Shown: positions 17,096-25,276 of the stretch, one piece after another | Numbering within the stretch: the first letter of the stretch is position 1 | Layout of the letters: every line of letters begins with the position of its first letter | Assembly (NCBI RefSeq): GCF_016862095.1 | Contig: NZ_BOMH01000045.1 | Location: 62,001 to 126,000, forward strand | Direction of reading: 5' to 3' | Source of the DNA: Actinoplanes cyaneus | GTDB taxonomy: Bacteria > Actinomycetota > Actinomycetes > Mycobacteriales > Micromonosporaceae | DNA length: 64,000 nucleotides | Made by a program: the position numbers and the translations under genes | Notes under the pieces: model-generated | The model's input: only the letters and a program-made list of their open reading frames with translations | What the model was told of the DNA's origin: nothing | Databases searched by the model: none

Positions 17096-19360
17096 ATGAA
17101 GTGCGATGTGGGGACCTGGCTGAAGACGCTGCGAGACCGGCTGCCGACCGGTGGGGGCCTGCGCGACGAGGACTGGACGACGCGGCACCGTCTGCTGACC
17201 GTGCTGCTCGCCGTGGTCGTGGTCGTGGTGACCGTGTTCGGCGCGCTGCGCCCCGGCCAGGGTCCCACCCTGCTCGCAACCGACCTGCTCGTGCTGCCGT
17301 GCGTGGTCGCCGCGACCCTGCTGAAGGGCCGGCGGCTGCGCTCGGTCGCGGTCGCGTTCGGCTTCACCGTGGCGTGCGCCGGCTTCGTGTCGCTGAGCAA
17401 CGGCCTGACCGAGGCGCACTTCTCGTTCTTCGTCGCAGTCGCCGCGCTCGCCCTCTACCGGGACTGGGCGCCGTTCGGGGCGTTCCTGGTGGCCACCACC
17501 GTCCACCACGGCCTGTTCGGCATGCTGACCGGGACGCACACCTACGACCACCAGTCGGCGCAGGCGCACCCGCTGATCTGGGCCGGGCTGCACGGTCTCG
17601 CGGTGCTGCTCGCGGCCGGCTTCCAGGTCGTGCAGTGGGGGCTGACCGAGGCCGAGGAGGCGCGCGCCGCCGAGAACCTGCAGGAGAGCCAGGCCCAGCT
17701 CAGCGTCGCGTTCGACGAGACGCCGGTGCCGATGGCGATGTTCGCGCCGGACGGGCGGGTGCTGCGCACGAACGCGGCCTACCGCCACTGGCTGCGCCTT
17801 CCGGAAGAGCTTGCACCCGATTTCTCCGTACGGGATGTGCCGCTCGTCGCCGTCGGCAACCAGGGCAGCCTGTTCCCGCAGATGTCGGCGTCGGCGGATC
17901 CGCTCACGCTGACGCGCCAGTACCGCCGTACCGACGACGGGTCCTTGATCTGGGTCGAGGTGCACAGCACGCCGCTCTACGACCAGCAGGGCACGCTCCG
18001 GTTCGTCTTCGCGCACTGCCTCGACGTCACCGGCGTCCGCAACCACGAGGAGGAGCTGCGCCGGCAGGTGCGGCAGGACTCGCTGACCGGGCTGCTGTCG
18101 CGCCAGGCGTTCGAGAACGACCTGGGTGAGCTCCTGCAGGGCCGCGAGCCGGTGAGCGTCATCTACCTGGACGTGGACCGGTTCAAATCGGTCAACGACG
18201 GCGCCGGGCACGCGACCGGCGACGACGTGCTGCGTGCGCTGTCGGCCCGGCTGACCGGCGTGGTGCCGGCCGGCGCGCTGCTGGCCCGGCTCGGCGGTGA
18301 CGAGTTCGTCGTCGCGGTGACCGGCCCGGACGGCGCCGGCCTGCGCGTCGGCCGGGAGATCCTGGCGTCGATGGCCGAGCCGCTCGACGTGGCCGGCAAC
18401 CAGCTGCCGATCTCGGTCAGCATCGGCGTCGCCACCGATCACGGCGCCGAGCACGCCGACGACGTGGTGCTGGCCGCCGACACGGCGATGTACACCGCCA
18501 AGCGCGCCGGCGGCAACCGGCTCGAGGTGTTCGCCGAGGACATGCGGGTGTCGGTGCACGAGCGGCTGGCCGCCGAGGCACGCCTGCGCCAGGCGCTCGC
18601 CGGGCACCTGCCGTGGACGCTGCCGCTGTGGTTCCAGCCGGTCGTGTCGACCGTCACCGGGCAGATCGTCGGCGCGGAGGCGCTCGTGCGGATGCGGATG
18701 CCGGACGGGAAGATCCTCAGCCCGTACCACTTCATCGGCGCCGCCGAGGAGACCGGCATGATCGTTCCGCTCGGCGAGCACGTGCTGCGCTCGGCGATCG
18801 ATCACCTGATCTACTGGTCGGGCCGGCTGGGATACGTGTCGGTGAACGTCAGCCCGCGGCAGCTCGCCGAGCCGGACTTCGTGCCGATGCTGGCCGGCCT
18901 GCTCGCGCAGCACCCCGGGCTGGACCCGTCCCGCCTGGTCCTGGAGATCACCGAGACCGCGCTGCTCCTGTCGACGGTCGACGTCAGCGAGCGCCTGGCC
19001 ACCATCAAGCAGCTCGGCGTACGGATCGCGCTGGACGACTTCGGCACCGGGTACAGCTCGCTGACCTGGCTGAAGTCCGTCCCGGCCGACATCGTGAAGC
19101 TGGACCGCTCGTTCGTGGCGGGCCTCGCCGAGGACCAGCGCAAGTCCTCGATCATCCAGGCGGTGCTCTGGCTCGCGCAGTCGCTGGGCATGTCCACGAT
19201 CGCCGAGGGCGTCGAGGAGATGGCCGACTGGGAGGCGTTGCGGGTCGCCGGATGCCCGGCCGTGCAGGGCTACTTCTTCAGCGAGCCGCGGGCACCGGAG
19301 GAGTTCCAGGAGATGTTGATCAACCGGAAGTGTGTCACTCCTCTGGCTCAGTTCACCTGA
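17096..19360 (+). CDS. Membrane GGDEF-EAL protein with PAS domain
   Basis: A 754-residue dual-domain c-di-GMP enzyme. About five membrane helices (residues 35-185) include the His-containing segment EAHFSFFVAVAALALYRDWAPFGAFLVATTVHHG, a sensor type seen in other GGDEF proteins. A coiled coil (EEARAAENLQESQAQL), a PAS domain (about 205-315), GGDEF (DSLTGLLSRQAF, YLDVDRFKSVND, RLGGDEF) and EAL follow. The GGDEF loop is intact but has no RxxD I-site. The EAL domain keeps EALVR, NVSPRQL, EITETALL, DDFGTGYSSL, VKLDRSF, AEGVEE and QGYFFSEP, so phosphodiesterase activity is likely. Which activity dominates cannot be read from sequence. The start has no strong ribosome site. Confidence 0.9.
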   Translation: MKCDVGTWLKTLRDRLPTGGGLRDEDWTTRHRLLTVLLAVVVVVVTVFGALRPGQGPTLLATDLLVLPCVVAATLLKGRRLRSVAVAFGFTVACAGFVSLSNGLTEAHFSFFVAVAALALYRDWAPFGAFLVATTVHHGLFGMLTGTHTYDHQSAQAHPLIWAGLHGLAVLLAAGFQVVQWGLTEAEEARAAENLQESQAQLSVAFDETPVPMAMFAPDGRVLRTNAAYRHWLRLPEELAPDFSVRDVPLVAVGNQGSLFPQMSASADPLTLTRQYRRTDDGSLIWVEVHSTPLYDQQGTLRFVFAHCLDVTGVRNHEEELRRQVRQDSLTGLLSRQAFENDLGELLQGREPVSVIYLDVDRFKSVNDGAGHATGDDVLRALSARLTGVVPAGALLARLGGDEFVVAVTGPDGAGLRVGREILASMAEPLDVAGNQLPISVSIGVATDHGAEHADDVVLAADTAMYTAKRAGGNRLEVFAEDMRVSVHERLAAEARLRQALAGHLPWTLPLWFQPVVSTVTGQIVGAEALVRMRMPDGKILSPYHFIGAAEETGMIVPLGEHVLRSAIDHLIYWSGRLGYVSVNVSPRQLAEPDFVPMLAGLLAQHPGLDPSRLVLEITETALLLSTVDVSERLATIKQLGVRIALDDFGTGYSSLTWLKSVPADIVKLDRSFVAGLAEDQRKSSIIQAVLWLAQSLGMSTIAEGVEEMADWEALRVAGCPAVQGYFFSEPRAPEEFQEMLINRKCVTPLAQFT

Positions 19361-19404
19361 TTGAAACCACAAGGGGCCTCGCCGCCGGTTAGAGTCCCGA
19401 AATC

Positions 19405-21642
19405 CTGGACAACGTAGATCCCTTCATCGGCACCGCGGCGACCGACCTGCCTAGGGCACACGGTCTGGCCGCCACTTGGTGGTGGCCGAAGCCGCAGGTG
19501 GGCAACACGCATCCCGGCGCGACCTCGCCCCTGGGCATGGTCAGCGCCTGCGCCTATTCGGGCGCCTACCCGACCGGTTACGGCCGGTACGCGAAGAACA
19601 CCGAGGGCGTGCCCGAGGAGATGTTCGAGCGCACCGAGGCCTCCGGCTTCACCCATTTCCAGCAGTCCGGCACCGGCGCGATCCGCAAGTACTACAACTA
19701 CGTGCGGGTCACCCCGATGGTCCAGCCGCTGGACGATCTCGGTCAGTCCTGGGCGCTGCACGACGAGCGCGCCGAGCCCGGGTATTACGCCGCCAACCTC
19801 GACACCGGGGTGCGCAGCGAGATCACCGTGGGGGAGAAGGTCGCCGTGCACCGGTACACCTTCCCCGACCATCACTCCGCCCGGGTCGTCATCGACCTGT
19901 CGTGCGGTGGCCTCGCGATCGACCTGGGCCGCACGGTTCCGCTGCGCGCGCAGGTGGAGAGCATGGGCCACGGCTGCGCGCAGGGCACCGTGGTGATGGA
20001 GGGCGTGCCGCTCTCGGTCTACCTGGAGGCCGACACCCCCGGGTGGCGGCAGATGCTCTGGTACGACCGGCGCCTGATCCCCGGCGGCACCAGGCTGGAC
20101 TTCGACAGCATCCGGAGCACCACGCTGCGCCCGTTCGGCCTGCTGTTCATGGGCTCGGCGCGGGCCGGGCAGACCATCGAGGTCCGGATGGGCTTCTCGC
20201 TGCGCGGCCACGAGCAGGCCAAGCGGAACCTGCACCGGGAGTGCGGCACCGACGCCGAGCCGGCCTTCGAGCGCGTACGGGCGGGCACCAGGCACCGCTG
20301 GCGGGACCACCTCGACCGGGTGCAGGTCGAGGGCGGCACCCCGGCCCGGCGCACGGTGATGGCGACAGCGCTCTACCACTCGCTGATCAAGCCGTGCTTC
20401 GCCGACGACGAGAGCCCGTTCTGGCCCAACTCCGGGCCGTACGCGTTCGACATCTGCACCATGTGGGACATCTACAAGACGCAGATCCCGCTGCTGCAGG
20501 CGATCGCCCCGGACCGCGCCATGGACCTGCTGGAGTCGCTGATCCGGGTCTGCGAGGAGGAGGGCAACTTCCCGATCGGCTACCGGATGGCCCGCGGCGC
20601 CGACCGGTTCTTCCGGCAGGCCTCGGCCCTGGCCCACACCGCGATCGCGGACGCGCACGCGCTCGGCCGGGGCGGCGTCGACTGGGGTTGGGCGCTCGTG
20701 CACATGGTCGACGACCTGCGCCGGATGTACGGCGAGGACTTCTTCGAGCACGGCCTGGTCCACCCGATCACGCACACGCTCGACCTCGCGTACGCCCACC
20801 ACTGCACCGCGAAGGTCGCCCGCGCGCTCAACGACCGCAAGCTCGCCGACGACCTGGAACGCCGCAGCCACCAGTGGGTGAACGCGTTCGACCCGTCCAC
20901 CGGCCTGCTGCGCGACTCCGAGTTCTACGAGGGCGGCAAGTGGAACTACTCGTTCCGGCTGCTGCACGACATGGCCGCGCGGATCGAGCTCTCCGGCGGC
21001 GACGCCGGCTTCATCGACAAGCTGGACCGGTTCTTCGGGTACGGCGCGGAACCCGTCAAGCAGCCCGGAATCGGCCCGCAACCGGCGGAGATGGCCCTCG
21101 GGTACGCGCTCAACCGGTTCGAGGGCCTGAACAACGAGCCGGACATGGAGGCCCCGTGGGCGTACCACTACGCCGGCCGCCCCGATCGCACCGCCGAGAT
21201 CGTGCACGCCGCGCTCACCTGGCAGTTCGGCACCGGCCCCGGCGGCCTGCCCGGCAACGACGACTCCGGCGGCCTGAGCGCCTGGTACGTCTGGGCGTCG
21301 CTGGGCCTGTTCCCGGTCGCCGGGCAGAACCTCTTCCTGGTCAACACGCCCGCGTTCGCCCGGGCCGCGCTGCGCGTCGGTGACGAGGAGTTCATCATCG
21401 AGACCAGCGGGCACCGCGAGACCCCGATCGGCGTCGACGGCCTCGACCGTGACCCGCCGGCTCAATACGTTCAGTCCGCCACGCTCAACGGCAAGCCCCT
21501 CGACCAGGCGCACCTGTCCGCGACCGACGTGCATCGCGGGGGCCGGCTGCATCTCAAGCTCGGCCCCGAACCATCGGCGTGGGGCCGCGGGAACCGCCCG
21601 CCGTCCCACTCCTTCACCCTTCACCAGCCTCCTGCGACGTAA
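19405..21642 (+). CDS. GH92 alpha-mannosidase, start codon unresolved
   Basis: About 745 residues, GH92 family. Typical segments: VDPFIGT at the N-terminus, GNTHPGATSPLGMVSACAYSGAYPTGYGRY, SGFTHFQQSGTGAIRKYYNY, FDICTMWDIYKTQIPLLQ, and near the end GLPGNDDSGGLSAWYVWASLGLFPVAGQ. GH92 enzymes are Ca2+-dependent exo-alpha-mannosidases. No signal peptide is visible, so it may be cytosolic. The first ATG/GTG/TTG in frame is GTG 19498, but similarity begins earlier (VDPFIGT at about 19414-19434), just after an in-frame TAG at 19390. No standard start exists between them; CTG at 19405 is used here as a placeholder. A GT4 gene follows 12 bp downstream, suggesting a glycan-handling operon. Confidence 0.82.
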   Translation: MDNVDPFIGTAATDLPRAHGLAATWWWPKPQVGNTHPGATSPLGMVSACAYSGAYPTGYGRYAKNTEGVPEEMFERTEASGFTHFQQSGTGAIRKYYNYVRVTPMVQPLDDLGQSWALHDERAEPGYYAANLDTGVRSEITVGEKVAVHRYTFPDHHSARVVIDLSCGGLAIDLGRTVPLRAQVESMGHGCAQGTVVMEGVPLSVYLEADTPGWRQMLWYDRRLIPGGTRLDFDSIRSTTLRPFGLLFMGSARAGQTIEVRMGFSLRGHEQAKRNLHRECGTDAEPAFERVRAGTRHRWRDHLDRVQVEGGTPARRTVMATALYHSLIKPCFADDESPFWPNSGPYAFDICTMWDIYKTQIPLLQAIAPDRAMDLLESLIRVCEEEGNFPIGYRMARGADRFFRQASALAHTAIADAHALGRGGVDWGWALVHMVDDLRRMYGEDFFEHGLVHPITHTLDLAYAHHCTAKVARALNDRKLADDLERRSHQWVNAFDPSTGLLRDSEFYEGGKWNYSFRLLHDMAARIELSGGDAGFIDKLDRFFGYGAEPVKQPGIGPQPAEMALGYALNRFEGLNNEPDMEAPWAYHYAGRPDRTAEIVHAALTWQFGTGPGGLPGNDDSGGLSAWYVWASLGLFPVAGQNLFLVNTPAFARAALRVGDEEFIIETSGHRETPIGVDGLDRDPPAQYVQSATLNGKPLDQAHLSATDVHRGGRLHLKLGPEPSAWGRGNRPPSHSFTLHQPPAT

Positions 21643-21654
21643 GAAGGAATGACC

Positions 21655-22899
21655 ATGAGCCGTCCTACTCGGAGACTCGTGATCGCGGTCCGCGCCGACC
21701 CGGTTATCTGCGGACACTCGGGCGAAGCACGCAACCTCGCCGAAGTGGCCCTGACCCGGGGCTTCGACGACGTACGCCTGCTCACCTGGCCGATCCCCAC
21801 GCTCCAGGCCGCCGGTCTGCCGTTGAAGCCGCTCGACCGGCTGCTGCCGTACAGCGACGGCATCACCGTCGAGCGCCCCGAGGCGGTCGGCGACTACCGC
21901 GTGCCCGACGGCCGGCACCTGGCCGGGCTCACCGGCCGGCTGGTCGAGCTGCTCAGCGACGGCGTGCCCACCGTCTGCCTGTCGATGTACCTGGTCCCGC
22001 ACACGCAGGTGATCAACGACGCGGTCACCGCGGCCCGCGCCGCCGGCTTCGACCCGCAGGTGCACACGATCGCCAAGGCCGTCGGGTCGGACGTCACCAA
22101 CGTCATCCGCTCCTGCCTGCGCGAGGGCCGGGTCGGCGCCGCGACCGTCCTGATGACCACGTTCCTGGCCAGCGACGAGGTGGTCGCGGTCTCGGAGTAC
22201 ACCAAGGACGAGATCATCGCCTCGGCCGAGGAGGTCGACCGGCACTGCGGCACGACCTTCGCCCAGCAGTGCCGCGAGCGGGTCACCGTCAGCTACCCGC
22301 CGATCGACTCGTCAGCCTTCCTCGACCTCGACGAGGACACGATCGACGCGGCGCTGCAGAAGCGCGGCCTCGAACGCGGCAAGTACCTGCTCTTCCTGTC
22401 CCGGGTCGCGCGGGCCAAGGGAATCTACGACCTGGTCATCGCGTACGGCCAGATGCAGGCGCGCGACAAGATCCCGCTGGTCGTCGCCGGCAACGGGCCC
22501 GCGCTCGACCACGTCCGCGCGATGGCCAGGGACGACGACCGGATCATCTTCCTCAACGACGTCGACGACGACGAGAAGCCGCTGCTCATGGCCGGGTGCG
22601 CCGCCTACGTGCTGCCCACCAAGCCGGAGCCGGACTTCGTCGAGACGTTCGGCATCGCCCTGGCCGAGAAGATGCTGGCCGGCGGCGGCCCGATCGTGAC
22701 CACCCTGACCGGCGGCACCGGCGAAGCGGTCGGCGACACCGCCGTGATCGTCGAGGCCGGCGACATCAACGCCTTGGCCGAAACCCTCGACCGGGTCCTC
22801 CTCGACATGCCCGAGTCCGAGAAGCGCGCCATGGAGATCCGCGCCCGCGAGCACGCCATGTCCTTCGACCGCGTCGCCGTCTTCGACGACCTCTTCTGA
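21655..22899 (+). CDS. GT4-type glycosyltransferase
   Basis: A 414-residue GT-B protein. ATG 21655 is preferred over ATG 21649 because AAGGA (21644-21648) is six bases before it and would touch the other. The N-domain has VIAVRADPVICGHSGEARNLAEVALTRGFDDVRLLTWP; the C-domain has LLFLSRVARAKGIYDLVIAYG, PLVVAGNGP, and the sugar-nucleotide loop PTKPEPDFVETFGIALAEKMLAGGGPIVTTLTGGTGE, with the E-x7-E pair of retaining GT4 enzymes. No membrane segments. Donor and acceptor are unknown. It follows the GH92 gene by 12 bp and is probably cotranscribed with it, so the two may build and trim the same mannose-containing glycan; that is inference. Confidence 0.85.
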   Translation: MSRPTRRLVIAVRADPVICGHSGEARNLAEVALTRGFDDVRLLTWPIPTLQAAGLPLKPLDRLLPYSDGITVERPEAVGDYRVPDGRHLAGLTGRLVELLSDGVPTVCLSMYLVPHTQVINDAVTAARAAGFDPQVHTIAKAVGSDVTNVIRSCLREGRVGAATVLMTTFLASDEVVAVSEYTKDEIIASAEEVDRHCGTTFAQQCRERVTVSYPPIDSSAFLDLDEDTIDAALQKRGLERGKYLLFLSRVARAKGIYDLVIAYGQMQARDKIPLVVAGNGPALDHVRAMARDDDRIIFLNDVDDDEKPLLMAGCAAYVLPTKPEPDFVETFGIALAEKMLAGGGPIVTTLTGGTGEAVGDTAVIVEAGDINALAETLDRVLLDMPESEKRAMEIRAREHAMSFDRVAVFDDLF

Positions 22900-22904
22900 C
22901 CCCA

Positions 22905-22929
22905 GGGCGGCCCGCCCTCCAGGCCGCCC
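22905..22929 (+). terminator. Terminator after the GH92-GT4 pair
   Basis: GGGCGGCC (22905-22912) and GGCCGCCC (22922-22929) form an 8-bp GC hairpin with a 9-nt loop. It begins six bases after the glycosyltransferase stop. Confidence 0.6.
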
Positions 22930-23043
22930 TCCTCTCCCGCTCCGCCGCCCGCACCCTCGCGATTGCCGCAGTACGCCCCTAGCCCCGCCCCGCCACCTCA
23001 TGCGCGAGGCCCGCTTCGGGTCACGGTGGCTGCCGCGGGTCGC

Positions 23044-23108
23044 GGTCCCGGCTGGTTCTCATGGGCGTTATTCGTGCCTCATAACGCCCATGAGAACCAG
23101 CCGGGACC
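23044..23108. repeat. Dispersed palindromic element, copy 1
   Basis: A perfect 28-bp inverted repeat (23044-23071 and 23081-23108) with the 9-nt loop TCGTGCCTC. The arm contains GGCTGGTTCTCATGGGCG. A second copy with the same loop and paired differences is at 31497-31561. It lies in the 3' part of the broken DUF559 gene. Confidence 0.9.
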
Positions 23109-23127
23109 CCGAGCCGCTCGTCGGCCT

Positions 23128-23208
23128 GGGGCCGCGTCGGCGGGGCTTGGGGAGTTCGGCCTGGGGCCGCGTCGGCGGGGCTCGGCTCGGGGCCGCGTCG
23201 GCGGGGCT
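23128..23208. repeat. Three copies of a 20-bp GC-rich unit
   Basis: GGGGCCGCGTCGGCGGGGCT occurs exactly at 23128-23147, 23163-23182 and 23189-23208, beside the palindromic element and within the 3' end of the DUF559 pseudogene. Confidence 0.85.
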
Positions 23209-24127
23209 TGGCGAGTTCGGCTCGCACGGCTTCGGCTGTTTCCCGGGGACGGTGGATGACGTCGGCGGCGGTGAAGCGCAGGACCGTCCAGCCGAGCCGG
23301 CGCAAGGCGTTGACCCGGGCGATGTCACGGCGGAACTGGCCGCGCTCCCGATGGTGGTCACCCTCGTACTCGGCGGCGACCCGGGCTGCCTGCCAGCCGA
23401 GGTCCACCCGCCCGGCCAGGCGCCCGGACTCGTCGCGTACCTCGACCTGCGGCTCGGGCGACGGCAGCCCGGCATCGTGGAACAGCAGCCGCAGGCGCGT
23501 CTCCATCGGTGACTCCGCCCGCCCGTCCGCCAGGGACATCGTCCCCCGCAGCAGCGGGACCCCGGGCCACCGGGCACGGCGCCGGGTCAGCTCCACGACT
23601 GCGCCCGCGTCGAGAATCCCCCGGTGGAGCATCGCGTCGATCAGCACCAGCGCGTCGGGGCGCGGAAGCCGCCCGGCCGAGGTCGAAGGCGGTCCGTTCC
23701 GGCGTCGTGACCGGCAACCCGCCGAGCTCGGTGACATCCTCCGGCCCGAGGACGGTGTGATGCACCGAGACCCGGCGGAGCCGGTTCATCCATTCGTCAC
23801 GAGGGGCGACCGCGGTCACCGGTGGGTCGGGTTGCAGGAGATCCGCGCCCCACAGGTGGGCGGCGCTCGGCCCGCCGATCGCTGTGCCCCCGGGCATGAT
23901 CAACCCGCGGGCGGCACACCTGACCCGATGATCCACGGCCAGGCCGGCGAAGATGTAGACGTCGGGCAGGAGGCGAATCCACACCCGACCCTTCAACATG
24001 CTCCAGCTGATCGTTCCCGCGTCCACGGCGGTGGAACCCCGGAACGGCGCGGTGGTCAGGGACGCGGGAACGGTGGCGTTGCGCGGCATCCTGACAGGAT
24101 CGTGAATTCCCGCCCGGCTCGCTCACG

Positions 24128-24202
24128 CCCTGTGGACAACCTGAGACGGTGCCCTTGGTGAGGTCGCCCTGTGGACAACGTCAGACGGTGCGCTTGGTGA
24201 GG
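24128..24202. repeat. Direct repeat of 36 bp with two DnaA-box-like sites
   Basis: Two copies (24128-24163 and 24167-24202) differ at three positions. Each contains TGTGGACAA (24131-24139 and 24170-24178), the reverse complement of TTGTCCACA, the preferred actinomycete DnaA box. Copy 2 includes the last codons and stop of the SRPBCC gene, so copy 1 is a duplication of that gene end. Confidence 0.8.
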
Positions 24203-24654
24203 AGGGTGTCGAGTTTGGCGTAGCCCTCGTTGACGCCCGTCTCCATGCCGCTCTTGAGCCACGCGTCCCGGCTCTCGAAGCTGTCCACCAGGGACTGGGC
24301 GTGCAGCCGGGTCCGTCCGTCGCCCAGGTCCTCGAAGGTCAGGGTCTCCAGGGCGACACTGTCCGGCTGGCCCTCGAACGTGAACGTCTGCACGATCCGC
24401 TCCGGGCCGGCCTCGTGGAAGCAGCCGCGGAAGCCGTACTCGTCGTCGCCGCGCACCGCCGTGTACCGCCAGGAGCCGCCGTTCCTCGCGTCCCAGTGGT
24501 CGATCCGCACGGTCGTCGTGTCCGGCCCGCACCACTGCGCGAACAGTTCCGGGTCGGTGTGCGCCCGGAGCAGCTGCTCCGGCGTACCCGCGAAGTCTCT
24601 GGTGATCCGGATGATCGGAACGTTCTTGTCCGCCTCGATCTGTGCCTCGGTCAT
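24181..24654 (-). CDS. SRPBCC/AHSA1-family protein
   Basis: A 157-residue START-like ligand-binding protein. Diagnostic segments are ITRDFAGTPEQLLRAHTDPELFAQWCGPDTTTVRIDHWDARNGGSWRY, FRGCFHEAGPERIVQTFTFEG and LTFEDLGDGRTRL. The start is the ATG at 24654, which overlaps the stop of the upstream ArsR gene by four bases (ATGA). ArsR-SRPBCC operons are common in actinobacteria; the SRPBCC partner is thought to bind a hydrophobic ligand or assist stress responses. Another ATG-less extension upstream in this frame overlaps ArsR and was not used. The exact ligand is unknown. Confidence 0.88.
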   Translation of the reverse strand: MTEAQIEADKNVPIIRITRDFAGTPEQLLRAHTDPELFAQWCGPDTTTVRIDHWDARNGGSWRYTAVRGDDEYGFRGCFHEAGPERIVQTFTFEGQPDSVALETLTFEDLGDGRTRLHAQSLVDSFESRDAWLKSGMETGVNEGYAKLDTLLTKRTV

Positions 24655-25010
24655 TGTCCCGCGCTCCTCTGCTCGTTCGGCTCGTTCCCGTCCTGCATGG
24701 TTCGCAACACCACGTCCAGGCGCTGGTAGCGCGCCTCGGCCCGGCGCCGGTACTGCTCGATCCATCCGCCGACCTCGTCGAACACGTCACGCTCCAGCCG
24801 CACCGATCGCGGCTGCGGCCCCGGCGGCCTGCTCACCAGGCCGGCCTCCTCCAGCACCTTGAGGTGCTTGTAGACGGCCTGGAGCGACATCCGGTACGGC
24901 TCGGCGAGCTGGTTGACCGTCGCGTCTCCGTCGGCCAGCCGCGCGACCATGTCCCGGCGGGTCGGATCCGCCAGGGCCGAGAACACCCGCGACAGCTCAT
25001 CCGCCGGCAT
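24651..25010 (-). CDS. ArsR-family transcriptional regulator
   Basis: A 119-residue winged-helix protein: MPADELSRVFSALADPTRRDMVARLADGDATVNQLAEPYRMSLQAVYKHLKVLEEAGLVSRPPGPQPRSVRLERD. The start at 25010 follows GAGGGA; a longer frame to 25073 would run through the operators. It lacks the Cys clusters of metal-sensing ArsR proteins, so it is the ligand- or state-sensing type that pairs with SRPBCC genes. Two inverted-repeat operators upstream (25022-25041 and 25070-25086) suggest autoregulation of the two-gene operon. Confidence 0.88.
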   Translation of the reverse strand: MPADELSRVFSALADPTRRDMVARLADGDATVNQLAEPYRMSLQAVYKHLKVLEEAGLVSRPPGPQPRSVRLERDVFDEVGGWIEQYRRRAEARYQRLDVVLRTMQDGNEPNEQRSAGQ

Positions 25011-25021
25011 CGTGTCCCTCG

Positions 25022-25086
25022 TTTCAACTCGTCGGTTGAAAGGAACAGTAGACGACTCGCCGACAAGTGTCAACCGAGGAGTTGAA
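25022..25086 (-). promoter_or_regulatory. Two operator sites for the ArsR regulator
   Basis: Site 1, TTTCAACTCGTCGGTTGAAA (25022-25041), is a palindrome with 7-bp arms. Site 2 (25070-25086, TCAACCGAGGAGTTGAA) matches its reverse complement with one difference. They flank the expected promoter region of the ArsR-SRPBCC operon. Confidence 0.65.
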
Positions 25087-25148
25087 AGAGCAGTTCAGGC
25101 GTTCATCACGATTGCTGCGGTCGCGACGCCTGATACCGTGCCAGTCAA

Positions 25149-25254
25149 GTCATGAGTGCCAGCGCGAAGCCCCGGCTTGCTGGCCGGCAACCCTCCAGTT
25201 CGTGGGTGGGGTGCCCCGGGTGATGACCGGACCCGGGCGCGCGGTGCGCCGGGT
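25149..25254 (+). ncRNA. SAM-IV riboswitch, second copy
   Basis: The aptamer has GTCATGAGTG, CCAGCGCGAAGCCCCGG, CTTGCTGGCCGGCAACCCTCC, GGTGGGGTGCCCCGGGTGA and closing ATGAC. GTCAT (25149-25153) pairs with ATGAC (25223-25227). A hairpin ACCCGGGCGC/GCGCCGGGT follows (25231-25254). It is even closer to the SAM-IV consensus than the copy at 15684. It precedes the remains of an acetyltransferase gene, which starts about 20 bp after the hairpin. Confidence 0.9.
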
Positions 25255-25276
25255 AAGCCGCGAAAGGGATCACTCC

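Larger units (their letters stand above)
23021..24089 (-). pseudogene. AbiEi-like/DUF559 endonuclease-domain protein, frameshifted
   Basis: Two frames together form one known architecture. The first part (from ATG 24089) has a winged-helix/AbiEi-like N-domain: RVWIRLLPDVYIFAG, GGPSAAHLWGADLL, HHTVLGPEDVTELGGLPVTTPERTAFDLGRAAS. The second part, in the next frame, continues with DALVLIDAMLHRG and a DUF559 (Vsr-like nuclease fold) domain: ESPMETRLRLLFHDAGLP, VDLGWQAARVAAEYEGDHH, INALRRLGWTVLRFTAADV-type ending. The frames join at a run of four G on the plus strand (23657-23660); one base less restores the gene. This is either a real frameshift or a sequencing error. The 3' end runs into GC repeats and a palindromic element, so the true C-terminus is unclear. 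Confidence 0.75.

Noticed and set aside
15695..19372. A minus-strand open frame of more than 1200 codons opposite the aminotransferase and GGDEF-EAL genes
   Set aside because: It is the antisense shadow of high-GC coding sequence; composition is Arg/Gly/His-rich and it lacks any domain.
24128..24202. DnaA boxes as part of a replication origin
   Set aside because: Only two boxes, no dnaA, dnaN or other origin genes, and no AT-rich stretch.
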